Positions 1 through 8,403 of a stretch of 64,000 nucleotides of DNA are shown piece by piece. A program made the position numbers and the translations under genes. Positions within the stretch are counted from its first letter, which is position 1. The number at the start of each line of letters is the position of its first letter. The notes under the pieces are model-generated. The model was not told where the DNA came from and did not search any database. It saw nothing but the letters and a program-made list of their open reading frames with translations. The stretch lies in contig NZ_JAODOQ010000001.1 of NCBI RefSeq assembly GCF_025398315.1, positions 3,906,001 to 3,970,000 of the forward strand. The letters run 5' to 3'. The DNA comes from Shewanella phaeophyticola (GTDB lineage: Bacteria > Pseudomonadota > Gammaproteobacteria > Enterobacterales > Shewanellaceae).

Positions 1-209
1 CCGCCTTGACGACGCATGAGCAACCCTTTTGCTTCTAATTTTTGAATAGCTTCGCGCAATGAAGGACGAGACACTTCAAATTGCACGGCAAGTTCACGCT
101 CGGGAGGCAGTTTCTGACCCGGCTGTAAACTACCTTCTAGGATCATGCGCTCTAACTGCTCCATGATCACATCGGATATTTTTGGCTGGTTAATCTTACT
201 ATAAGCCAT
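1..209 (-). CDS. pdhR: PdhR, GntR-family pyruvate-sensing repressor (N-terminal part)
   Basis: The first ~70 residues are visible; the rest lies beyond the window edge. They form a GntR-type winged helix-turn-helix: a helix with MEQLERMILEG, then LPPERELA, SRPSLREAIQKLEAKGLL and a basic wing start. In the family, PdhR represses the pyruvate dehydrogenase operon and itself until pyruvate binds the missing C-terminal domain. The start codon is at 207-209 with a GGGAGCAGG-like ribosome site upstream. Two PdhR-type palindromes lie in the 274-bp gap before ampE, which supports the identification and suggests autoregulation. ampE and ampD lie upstream on the same strand, as in enterobacteria. Confidence 0.9.
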   Translation of the reverse strand, partial: MAYSKINQPKISDVIMEQLERMILEGSLQPGQKLPPERELAVQFEVSRPSLREAIQKLEAKGLLMRRQG

Positions 210-241
210 CTGGCGCCCTGCTCCCTAAACAAGCAATTGTC

Positions 242-258
242 AATTGGTCTTACCAATT
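242..258. promoter_or_regulatory. PdhR operator 1
   Basis: A perfect 17-bp palindrome, AATTGGT-CTT-ACCAATT, 33 bp upstream of the pdhR start codon. It matches the known PdhR box ATTGGTnnnACCAAT at every defined base. The position suits repression of the pdhR promoter. Confidence 0.85.
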
Positions 259-407
259 AATATGAGAGAGCGCACTTTATCAAATCATACAGGCCATGTC
301 TAGTTATCAGCTTATTGACATTGTCACAAAAGTTTGTTTAAAACGCTCAATCCCCGAGCATAACTGATATTTGTATAAAAGGGGTCAGACCATTTAATGT
401 CATTGTT

Positions 408-424
408 AATTAGTCTAACCAATT
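408..424. promoter_or_regulatory. PdhR operator 2 (one mismatch)
   Basis: AATTAGT-CTA-ACCAATT differs from the PdhR box at one base (A for G in the left arm). It lies 166 bp from the perfect box, in the same gap upstream of pdhR. It is probably a second, weaker site. Confidence 0.6.
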
Positions 425-483
425 TTAACGTGTATATTCTCCGTTTGTCTGCCCAAAATCGTTATCAGTTAACAGACCCTAGA

Positions 484-1334
484 TTAGCTGACAAATCCAA
501 AAATGGTTAATAGTGACACTAACGTTAATAGCAAAATAAAGTTACGTTTACTTAATGCCAGCAACGCTAAAGTCGACTGTAAACTAATCGGTGCATTACC
601 TGCTTCAGGCAACGACTCTGCAGCAACAGCAGTTTCGGTCACAATGGTTTTAGCATCACACCTTAACCGTAAGGCATATTGGCGCCACGCACCTAATCCG
701 CTGCTAAATTGGCCACTTAACACATACCCAAAACTAAATAATCGGCTAGGTAACCAATCAAGTAACATTTGTAAATAACTCACTAGCGGCATGTCTTTGT
801 TGTGCTTAATATTAAAGTCACTGTAAAAGCGCATGCTACAATATAGTACTGCGCCTACTGGCCTAAAAAAATCAAAAATAACGCAACCGCACCATAATAA
901 CGGTAATTAATCCACGCCACTGTTTGACCGACTTTATGGCCTAAATCTTGTTCATCTATAACATCAAGGCATTCTGTACAATCAAGCTGCCCTGCATATC
1001 GATAGCAAGCCTGCACGTCACCACGACAAGCAGCCTGAATATATTGTTTAAACAGTACTCGCAAGCGTTGATGACTAAAGCACACTATCGATATCAATAA
1101 CCAAAACAGCAAACTGAGTAAATCAAAGAAAATACCGTGCAATAAATGGCTAATCAAAAACACCACCAATGCTGGCAAAATTAACGCCATTGCAACGCCA
1201 AACTCAGTTTCTAACGATTCATCGTCCCAAAATTGCTTGTGGTAAGCTTGCATCAAATGATCAAACTGCCAGCTACTGGGCAGTAATTTTAAGCGCTCAA
1301 CTAAAATTGCGACCAATAATGAAAATAACGCCAT
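484..1334 (-). CDS. ampE: AmpE, inner-membrane protein (one-base deletion)
   Basis: The N-terminal part (1334 to ~862) and C-terminal part (~860 to 484) are in different frames but join into one AmpE-like protein of about 283 residues, the normal family length. The span is 3n-1 bases, so one base is missing. The break is at 860-863, where a Gly-Pro pair would need GGNCC and only GGCC is present. Hydrophobic segments near residues 45-80 and 140-155 and at the C-terminus fit an integral membrane protein. AmpE is encoded with AmpD in enterobacteria and linked to beta-lactamase induction; its biochemical role is poorly defined. It follows ampD by 59 bp, so the two are probably cotranscribed. Confidence 0.85.
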
Positions 1335-1393
1335 AAATATCCCTTTTACCTGTGCTATATCTTAAAAGTGTTCAACAGTCGGTGATAACGGTA

Positions 1394-1954
1394 TCAAGCG
1401 GTTGCAGCAACAATAGCTTGTTTATAGCGCGTCCAATCAAAGCTGTCACCAGGATCGGTTTTGCGTCCAGGAGCAATATCACAATGCCCCACAATATTGG
1501 GTAACTTAATCATAGGATAGTGCGCCATTAACGCCAAAGTTAACAGTGTTAATTGTTGATATTGCGCATCGGTATAACCACTGGTGTCGGAGCCTTCCAT
1601 TTCAATGCCAATGGCAAAATCGTTACACCCAGTACGTGAGTTAAAACTTGATACGCCGGCATGCCAAGCCCTATCATCACAACTGACATACTGCACCACT
1701 TCGCCATCGCGGCGAATTAAAAAATGTGCCGATACCTGCAACCCCGCAAGCTCGGCAAAACTGTCATCAGCTTCAATATCTAAGCAGCCTTGAAACAACT
1801 CATCGATGTGCGGTAAACCAAAGCAACCTGCAGGCAAACTAATATTGTGGATAACCAACAAACTGACCTCGCCATCAGGCCGTTGATTAAAATGTGGCGA
1901 TATACACTGACGCGCGCCACTCAACCAACCATTTACCAATAATCCAATAGCCAT
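1394..1954 (-). CDS. ampD: AmpD, cytosolic 1,6-anhydro-MurNAc-L-alanine amidase
   Basis: A full-length 186-residue Amidase_2 enzyme. It removes the peptide from anhydro-muropeptides during peptidoglycan recycling and so keeps the AmpR inducer low. The zinc ligands fit His36 (VIHN), His157 (GHCD) and Asp167 (KTDPGD); Lys165 and Glu118 occupy the expected active-site neighbourhood. There is no signal peptide, as expected for the cytosolic enzyme. It is the first gene of the ampD-ampE pair and diverges from nadC across about 196 bp. Confidence 0.95.
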   Translation of the reverse strand: MAIGLLVNGWLSGARQCISPHFNQRPDGEVSLLVIHNISLPAGCFGLPHIDELFQGCLDIEADDSFAELAGLQVSAHFLIRRDGEVVQYVSCDDRAWHAGVSSFNSRTGCNDFAIGIEMEGSDTSGYTDAQYQQLTLLTLALMAHYPMIKLPNIVGHCDIAPGRKTDPGDSFDWTRYKQAIVAATA

Positions 1955-2150
1955 AACAACCTTTACTCAATATCAATACAGTAAATTTAACAGTTATAAA
2001 CCTGAATACCAATGTTAAAAATTGCTCATTAGTGAGTGTCAGTCCCTCGTTTAAATATGGTAATCTTGTACAAATGCTTTTTGGTAAACGACCACGCTAT
2101 TTATCGCGAGTCGTTTTACCCTATCACGCTCTTTAGCAAGGACTTTGCTT

Positions 2151-3030
2151 ATGTTAGAAAATGACATCCGCCACGCCGTAAAAACAGCACTCAACGAAGA
2201 CTTAGGCTACAGTACTCATAACAGCATCGAAGATATGCTCACGGCAGACATTACTGCACAACTCATTCCTGCTGACAAACACGTTTCAGGCAGCTTAATC
2301 ACCCGCGAAGATGGCGTATTTTGTGGTAAAGCTTGAAGCCGAGCAAGTGTTTAACCAACTCGGTGGTGACGTAGTACTGCATTGGCATGTAGACGACGGC
2401 GACTTAGTGGTGCCTAATCAAGTATTGTGTGAGTTATCTGGCTCTGCTCGCGCCATTTTAACTGGCGAACGTACTGCCATGAACTTCATTCAAACCTTGT
2501 CTGGCGTGGCTAGCCTCACCAAACACTATGTCGACAAACTCTCTGGCACTCATACCCGCTTACTCGACACCCGCAAAACCATTCCGGGTTTACGTACCGC
2601 ACAAAAATATGCGGTAACTTGTGGCGGCGGTAAAAACCATCGTATTGGGTTATTTGATGCCTTTCTTATTAAAGAAAACCACATCATGGCTTGCGGCGGC
2701 ATTTCACAAGCCATTAGCGCTGCCCGTGCATTAGATAATACTAAGCCTGTTGAAGTAGAGGTCGAATCATTAGACGAGCTCACTCAAGCGCTCGACGGTG
2801 GTGCTGACATTATCATGCTCGATAATTTCGACGTCACCATGATGGTCGATGCGGTGAGTCTCAATAACCGTTATAAAGATCAAGGTAAAGGCGCCAAACT
2901 CGAAGTGTCAGGTAACGTGACCCTTGACACCCTAGCCACATTTGCCCAAACCGGCGTTGACTATATTTCTGTCGGCGCACTCACCAAACATGTTAAAGCG
3001 CTCGACTTGTCACTTCGCTTAAAAGCCTAA
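2151..3030 (+). CDS. nadC: NadC, quinolinate phosphoribosyltransferase (one-base insertion)
   Basis: Converts quinolinate and PRPP to nicotinate mononucleotide in de novo NAD synthesis. The two frames join at 2335-2340, where a conserved Ala-Trp-Ala would require TGGGCC and the sequence reads TGAAGCC. The 3n+1 span implies one extra base and a protein of about 292 residues. The C-terminal part has the family's RKTIPGLR-like loop, GGGKNHR and the KENHI motif of the PRPP and quinolinate site. The start is ATG at 2151, with AGCAAGGA eight bases upstream; an in-frame TTG at 2145 sits too close to that ribosome site. It diverges from ampD. Confidence 0.93.
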
Positions 3031-3045
3031 CCATTAAAACCACTG

Positions 3046-3076
3046 GGGGCGAGGTCGTCATAAGCGTACTCGCCCC
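3046..3076 (+). terminator. Hairpin downstream of nadC, T-tract missing
   Basis: GGGGCGAG (3046-3053) pairs with CTCGCCCC (3069-3076) across a 15-base loop, 16 bases after the nadC stop. The usual T-run is absent because the heptamer repeat starts at the last base of the stem. It may be a terminator whose tail was replaced by the repeat. Confidence 0.45.
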
Positions 3077-3187
3077 TTGTCACTTGTCACTTGTCACTTG
3101 TCACTTGTCACTTGTCACTTGTCACTTGTCACTTGTCACTTGTCACTTGTCACTTGTCACTTGTCACTTGTCACTTGTCACTTGTCA
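3076..3187. repeat. 16 perfect tandem copies of CTTGTCA
   Basis: 112 bp made of sixteen identical 7-bp units with no variation. It is a simple-sequence heptamer array between nadC and the pilA promoter region. An open frame runs through it, but it reads only as a repeated heptapeptide with no ribosome site, so no protein is called. The same ten bases, CTTGTCACTT, occur at 3005-3014 inside the end of nadC. Perfect arrays of this kind usually vary in copy number by strand slippage. Confidence 0.97.
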
Positions 3188-3874
3188 CGCACCACAATAT
3201 CTTACATAACATTCCATTCAGACATAAAAAAACGCCATTAAAAACCGCCAACAAACCGACATTGTTATCATTTTGTCAAAAAAAGTATTACCGCTACCTC
3301 GCATGTCAAAAAAAATTACCGTATAATGTCCTGAAAATGTGAAATCGGAGCATTTTTAGACATTTATTTTATATTTGTACAATAAGGCTATTCCATTTTG
3401 TAACAAATTATACTAACGTTTATCGTAGGCGAGTTGGCCTTTCGGCCATGTACAGTCAGCGCTATAGTGTAAATAAGTGCAAAGCTGTTAACATTCAGTC
3501 TACATTTGTGATGGTCTATAATAGACTAATTAATCAAATGTGCATTGTCTGCATGATAACGTTAGTGTATTTACTCTAGGTTTACTGCTCAGCCGAAATG
3601 TCAGTCAGAAAATATCTGCTAACATCATCTGCGCTAACATGGTTATGATATACCCGCTATGTATGGGTCGTTCATTAACAAGTGAACGCGATAATGTACG
3701 CAAAAACTAAAAACGTGGTGCAGCGGAGCTCACATCCAGTACCACACAATTGTGCTTTAAGGTTTTCGGCAAATGGAATGCCAGCTACTCAACTTATGCC
3801 TAGCGTTAACACTAGCTTAAGCAGCAGCCATCGAGGATTGATACTACCCCCAGCCTAATTTTACGGAGAGAAAT
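3188..3874 (+). other. 687-bp pilA upstream region without a convincing gene
   Basis: AT-rich, with no supported ORF. It contains a sigma-54-like element at 3766-3782 (listed separately), a TATAAT at 3517-3522 with only a poor -35, and a small inverted repeat near 3672-3689 (GTTCA...TGAAC). Its length is unusual for this compact chromosome and may hold pilus regulatory sites. Confidence 0.5.
3766..3782 (+). promoter_or_regulatory. Possible sigma-54 promoter of pilA
   Basis: GG at 3768-3769 and GC at 3780-3781 are separated by exactly ten bases, in the context TCGGCAAATGGAATGCC. About nine of twelve defined consensus bases match. The element is 93 bp before the pilA start. Major pilin genes in related bacteria are often RpoN/PilR dependent. 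No PilR site could be verified. Confidence 0.4.
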
Positions 3875-4294
3875 ATGAAAGGTATCAACCAAATCAAAAA
3901 CGCTAAGGGTTTTACTCTTATTGAACTATTAATCGTAGTGGCAATTATCGGTATTCTTGCTGCTATTGCGATCCCACAGTACCAAACTTATGTCGGTAAG
4001 TCAGACATCGGTTCTGCTATTGGCACAATGAACAGTTTAAAAGCCCCAGTTGAAGCCTACATTTTAACTGAAGGCGAGTGGCCTACAACTTTAGCTCAAG
4101 TCCAAGGCAACAATCCAGCTAACGGCACGATTGCATTTGATGGTGCTATGACTTTAACCTTCACTGAAGGTTCGCCAGACATTAAAAATAAAGATCTTGT
4201 TTACAATAGAACAGATGATGGCGTTTGGAGTTGTGATGCTGGTGATATTGACGATAAGTACCTGCCTCCTTTATGTCAAGCAGTTACCCCGTAA
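3875..4294 (+). CDS. pilA: PilA, type IV major pilin precursor
   Basis: A 139-residue type IVa prepilin. The leader ends at Gly12 and the mature protein starts with Phe13; Glu17 is the conserved Glu5 of mature pilin. A hydrophobic helix runs to about residue 35. Cys120 and Cys134 probably form the C-terminal disulfide loop. The ribosome site is GGAGAG at 3865-3870. It is the structural subunit of the pilus built by the PilB motor, PilC platform and PilD peptidase encoded just downstream. A strong hairpin separates it from pilB, which would let pilA be expressed far above the machinery. Confidence 0.95.
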   Translation: MKGINQIKNAKGFTLIELLIVVAIIGILAAIAIPQYQTYVGKSDIGSAIGTMNSLKAPVEAYILTEGEWPTTLAQVQGNNPANGTIAFDGAMTLTFTEGSPDIKNKDLVYNRTDDGVWSCDAGDIDDKYLPPLCQAVTP

Positions 4295-4315
4295 TATTTA
4301 GACTAAAAAATAACA

Positions 4316-4346
4316 ACAATAAAGGCAGCTTTGCTGCCTTTATTGT
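4316..4346 (+). terminator. Terminator or attenuator between pilA and pilB
   Basis: A perfect 14-bp stem (ACAATAAAGGCAGC, loop TTT) followed by a short T-run, 21 bases after the pilA stop. Read-through to pilB, 44 bases further on, is probably partial. Confidence 0.85.
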
Positions 4347-4389
4347 TTAAGTATAAGATGGATATACTTATAAGATTAAGAGTTAAATA

Positions 4390-6096
4390 ATGTCTACTAA
4401 TGCGCTTCATCTTGGTTTATCAACCTTATTTATCCGTAAAAACATTCTTAATGAAGAGCAAGTCTCAGCTGCTATAGCCAGCTCTCGTAAAAACAAGCAA
4501 ACGTTTGTAACTACATTAATTATGGATAAGATTATTTCTGCTCGTGAAGTTGCTGAGTTATGTTATGAAGAGTACGGCACTCCTCTTCTCGACTTAAATG
4601 AATTTGATACAACAAGCATTCCTGACGACCTTTTAAATAAGAAATTAATAAGTAAACATAAATGTTTGCCTATCTTCAAAAGAAGTAATCGCTTATACAT
4701 TGCCACTTCAGACCCTACCAATATAGCAGCACTAGAAGATTTTCAATTTAGTTTAGGTTTACATGCCGAAGCGATTCTAGTTGAAGATGACAAACTGCTT
4801 AAGGTGCTTGAAAAAATACTCGAGGAAGATATTAGTGGGCTTGGTTTAGAAGGGATTGATGAAGAAGCATTAGCAGGCATAGAAGTCACAGATACAAGCC
4901 GCGAAGATGAACCAACCGGTGACAGTAGTGATGATGCACCGATTGTCATTTACATCAATAAAATCCTTACCGACGCCATTCGTAAAGGTGCTTCAGATTT
5001 ACATTTTGAGCCTTATGAAAAACGCTACCGCATTCGTTTTCGTATTGATGGCATTTTGCATGAAGTATCTGAGCCACCAGTCAATCTATCAGGCCGTATT
5101 TCTGCTCGTTTAAAAGTCATGTCAAAACTGGATATTGCCGAGCGCCGCGTCCCGCAAGACGGCCGCATTAAGATGAAGCTGTCGCGCACCAAATCAATTG
5201 ATTTTCGTGTCAGTACTCTGCCCACCATTTGGGGCGAAAAAATTGTAATGCGTATTCTGGACTCATCTTCTGCGCAGCTTGGTATTGAAAAGCTCGGTTA
5301 TGAAGATGACCAGCGATTACTCTATGAAGAAATGCTCGCCAAACCTCAGGGGATGATTTTAGTGACCTACCCAACAGGTTCAGGTAAAACCGTGTCCTTG
5401 TATACCGGGCTTAATATCCTCAATACTGAAGAGCGTAATATTTCTACCGCTGAAGATCCGGTAGAGATTAACCTAGAAGGCGTTAACCAGGTTCACATTA
5501 ATTTAAAAGCTGGCCTAACCTTCGCCTCGGCCTTACGCTCATTTTTACGCCAAGACCCCGATGTAGTCATGGTCGGTGAAATCCGCGACCTAGAAACCGC
5601 TGAAATTGCCATTAAAGCGGCGCAAACCGGTCACCTAGTGTTATCGACGCTACACACCAACTCAGCAGCCGAAACCTTAACCCGTTTAATTAATATGGGC
5701 GTACCGGGTTATAACATTGCCAGCTCAGTCAATTTAATTATTGCTCAGCGTCTGGCTAGACGCTTATGCCCTGCCTGTAAACAAGCAGAAGATATCCCGC
5801 AAACAGAATTACAACGTTTAGGCTTTCAGCAAAGTGACATTGACAATGGTTTCACCGTATTCAAGCCTGTCGGTTGTGATCAATGTTCTGGCGGCTATAA
5901 AGGCCGTGTTGGTATTTATGAGGTAATGAAAATGAGCGATGAAATTGCCCGCACCATTATGGAAGGTGGTAATTCACTGCAAATAGCTAAACAAGCAAAA
6001 CAACAGGGCATGCGCGATTTACGCCAATCTGGTTTATTAAAAGTCATCCATGGTGTCACCAGCATTGCTGAAATAAACCGTGTCACCAGCTTTTAA
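4390..6096 (+). CDS. pilB: PilB, type IV pilus extension ATPase
   Basis: A 568-residue GspE/PilB-family hexameric ATPase that powers pilus assembly at the inner membrane. It has an N-terminal MshEN-like domain (about 1-150), then the ATPase core. The Walker A motif is PTGSGKT (328-334), the Walker B region starts at Asp391 and contains Glu397, and a zinc tetracysteine is formed by C460, C463, C496 and C499. The residue before the Walker A proline is Tyr327, where the family has Gly; the codon falls where GGNCC would be expected (5368-5372), so it is suspected to be a sequence error. The ribosome site is weak. It is followed by pilC and pilD in the usual order. Confidence 0.95.
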   Translation: MSTNALHLGLSTLFIRKNILNEEQVSAAIASSRKNKQTFVTTLIMDKIISAREVAELCYEEYGTPLLDLNEFDTTSIPDDLLNKKLISKHKCLPIFKRSNRLYIATSDPTNIAALEDFQFSLGLHAEAILVEDDKLLKVLEKILEEDISGLGLEGIDEEALAGIEVTDTSREDEPTGDSSDDAPIVIYINKILTDAIRKGASDLHFEPYEKRYRIRFRIDGILHEVSEPPVNLSGRISARLKVMSKLDIAERRVPQDGRIKMKLSRTKSIDFRVSTLPTIWGEKIVMRILDSSSAQLGIEKLGYEDDQRLLYEEMLAKPQGMILVTYPTGSGKTVSLYTGLNILNTEERNISTAEDPVEINLEGVNQVHINLKAGLTFASALRSFLRQDPDVVMVGEIRDLETAEIAIKAAQTGHLVLSTLHTNSAAETLTRLINMGVPGYNIASSVNLIIAQRLARRLCPACKQAEDIPQTELQRLGFQQSDIDNGFTVFKPVGCDQCSGGYKGRVGIYEVMKMSDEIARTIMEGGNSLQIAKQAKQQGMRDLRQSGLLKVIHGVTSIAEINRVTSF

Positions 6097-6200
6097 ATAG
6101 TCTAAAGTAATATTTTTAACTATCTCAATTTGTTCTGGTTTACTGAAGCACTTTAAGCGATAACAATGGATAAGTAGACCTTAAGAAAAGGACTGGCTCT

Positions 6201-7463
6201 ATGGCCACTGCAACAGCAAAAAGAAAAACAAAATCAAAAAAAGCAACAAAACACCAACCCAAAGTATTTATATTTGAATGGAAAGGTGTAAATCGTGCAG
6301 GCCAGCGTACATCTGGTGAACTAAAAGGTGTCTCAGTTGCTGAAATTCGTAGCGTACTAAAAGCACAAGGCGTCACACCCAAAGGGGTGCGTAAAAAAGC
6401 CACGCCACTCTTTAAACTGGGAGACCCTAACATCAAAGCAATGGATATTGCCATGATGACACGGCAGATTGCGACCATGCTATCTTCGGGCGTTCCGCTA
6501 GTTACAGCTTTACAGTTAATTGCTCGAGGCCACGAAAAAGTAAAAATGCGAGAGCTACTCAATATTATTCTATCGGATGTCGAGTCTGGCATCCCATTAT
6601 CTGAAGCATTAAAACCACATAGACGATATTTTGATGATTTATATGTCGATTTAGTCGCGGCAGGCGAACATTCTGGAGCATTAGAGGTTGTTTTTGACCG
6701 CATCGCTATTTACAAAGAAAAAGCAGAGCAATTAAAGTCTAAAGTCAAAAAAGCTATGTTTTATCCCGCAGCAGTTACCACTGTCGCAATCGGTGTGACT
6801 GTATTATTACTTTTATTTGTAGTGCCCCAATTTGAATCGATTTTCAAAGGATTCGGTGCTGAACTTCCCGCTTTTACACAGATAATTGTAAATGCATCAA
6901 GGTGGTTACAAAGCTCATGGTACTTGTTTGTAATTGGTATAATAATATTTGTATATTTATTTAAGAACGCCCACAGAAAATCACAAAAATTTAGAGACCA
7001 AGTTGATACCTACATACTTAGAATTCCAATACTAGGAGATATCCTACATAAAGCCGCTATGTCAAGGTTTGCTCGTACACTCGCTACTACATTTGCAGCA
7101 GGTGTACCTCTTATTGATGGTTTGGAGTCTGCTGCTGGAGCATCTGGTAATGCAGTTTATAGAATCGCACTCTTAAAAATTCGTCAAGAGGTGATGTCTG
7201 GTATGCAACTAAACGTTGCAATGAGAACAGCAAATTTATTTCCTGACATGTTGATTCAAATGATTCAAATCGGTGAAGAAGCTGGCTCTCTTGATGATAT
7301 GCTAAATAAAGTTGCCAATATATTTGAAATGCAAGTTGATGATGCAGTTGATGGTTTATCAAGCTTAATTGAGCCAATAATGATGGTAGTGATCGGTACA
7401 TTAGTTGGCGGATTAATTATTGGTATGTATTTGCCAATCTTCCAACTTGGTGACGTTTTATAA
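6201..7463 (+). CDS. pilC: PilC, inner-membrane platform protein of the type IV pilus
   Basis: 420 residues with two T2SSF/GspF domains (about 85-207 and 287-410). The start of each has the repeated pattern of an Arg-hydrophobic stretch followed by SGVPL or AGVPL. Transmembrane helices lie near 190-212, 235-255 and 393-415. It anchors the pilus fibre base and couples PilB to pilin addition. An AAAGGA ribosome site precedes ATG 6201. The 5-prime end is very lysine-rich and polar, as is common for PilC. Confidence 0.95.
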   Translation: MATATAKRKTKSKKATKHQPKVFIFEWKGVNRAGQRTSGELKGVSVAEIRSVLKAQGVTPKGVRKKATPLFKLGDPNIKAMDIAMMTRQIATMLSSGVPLVTALQLIARGHEKVKMRELLNIILSDVESGIPLSEALKPHRRYFDDLYVDLVAAGEHSGALEVVFDRIAIYKEKAEQLKSKVKKAMFYPAAVTTVAIGVTVLLLLFVVPQFESIFKGFGAELPAFTQIIVNASRWLQSSWYLFVIGIIIFVYLFKNAHRKSQKFRDQVDTYILRIPILGDILHKAAMSRFARTLATTFAAGVPLIDGLESAAGASGNAVYRIALLKIRQEVMSGMQLNVAMRTANLFPDMLIQMIQIGEEAGSLDDMLNKVANIFEMQVDDAVDGLSSLIEPIMMVVIGTLVGGLIIGMYLPIFQLGDVL

Positions 7464-7476
7464 TTAGAAAAATATA

Positions 7477-8403
7477 ATGACTGAATTTATCTCAACTTTT
7501 ATAACAACAATGCACCTGTATCCTTGGGTATTTGTGGTTATTAGTTTTATTTTTGCTGCCACCATTGGCAGCTTTCTCAATGTTGTGATTCATCGCTTAC
7601 CTGTGATGATGAAGCGTGAATGGCAAAGTGAATGTAACTTTTACCTAAATGAATATCACCCAGATATTGTTAAGCAAGTGGGTAATGAACGCTTAAATAA
7701 ACCCATCGATGAGTTCCCAACAAAGTACAACTTAGTTGTACCGGGTTCGGCCTGCCCAAAGTGTAAAAGCAATATCAAACCTTGGCATAACTTACCTATT
7801 CTGGGCTGGTTATCATTAAAAGGAAAATGCGCTAATTGTAAAACCGCCATATCTGCTCGCTATCCAATTATTGAATTATTAACAGGGATATTGATTGCCA
7901 CTCTTGCGTGGCATTTTGGCTCGACATGGCAATTTGTCTATGCCAGCATATTAACGTTCGTGCTCGTAGCACTCACCGGTATCGATTTAGATGAAATGCT
8001 GTTACCTGATCAACTCACCTTACCGATATTATGGCTAGGTTTAGTGATAAACCTTAAGGGTATTTATACCAGCCCACAAGATGCCATTATTGGTGCAGCT
8101 GCTGGTTACTTAAGTTTATGATCCGTATTTTGGTTATTCAAACTCGTCACGGGTAAAGAAGGGATGGGCTATGGCGACTTTAAGTTATTAGCCGTATTTG
8201 GTGCCTGGCTCGGTTGGCAAATGTTGCCACTAATAATATTACTATCATCACTTGTAGGCGCAGTGGTCGGTATCCTAATGATCATCACTAAAAAACTCAA
8301 TAAGGGCAATCCAATCCCGTTTGGCTCTTACATAGCCGCGGCAGGTTGGATAGCGCTCGTCTGGGGACAAGATATTCTTAATTGGTACCTTAGCACCTTA
8401 TGA
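7477..8403 (+). CDS. pilD: PilD, prepilin peptidase and N-methyltransferase (in-frame TGA)
   Basis: Cleaves the PilA leader and methylates the new N-terminal Phe. The reading frame is continuous for 308 codons, the normal length, except for a TGA at 8119-8121 where the context predicts Trp (TGGTCC, read here as TGATCC). The N-terminal half has the CxxC...CxxC zinc motif (CPKCK, CANCK) and the first catalytic Asp in GIDLDEMLLPD. The second catalytic Asp, in GYGDFKLL, lies beyond the stop, so a true stop would abolish activity. The TGG-to-TGA change fits the GGNCC error pattern, so the gene is probably intact. It ends overlapping coaE (ATGA). Confidence 0.92.

Noticed and set aside
2335..2340. 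Programmed ribosomal frameshifting in nadC and the other split genes
   Set aside because: No slippery heptamers or stimulators recur, shifts go in both directions, and rRNA genes show the same motif-linked errors.
3076..3187. CRISPR array
   Set aside because: Units are 7 bp with no spacers; it is a simple tandem repeat and no cas genes are near.
3091..3342. Open frame through the heptamer repeat
   Set aside because: It encodes a repeated heptapeptide created by the 7-bp array, with no ribosome site.
8119..8121. Selenocysteine codon in pilD
   Set aside because: No selenocysteine insertion hairpin was seen, the expected residue is Trp, and the change fits the GGNCC error.
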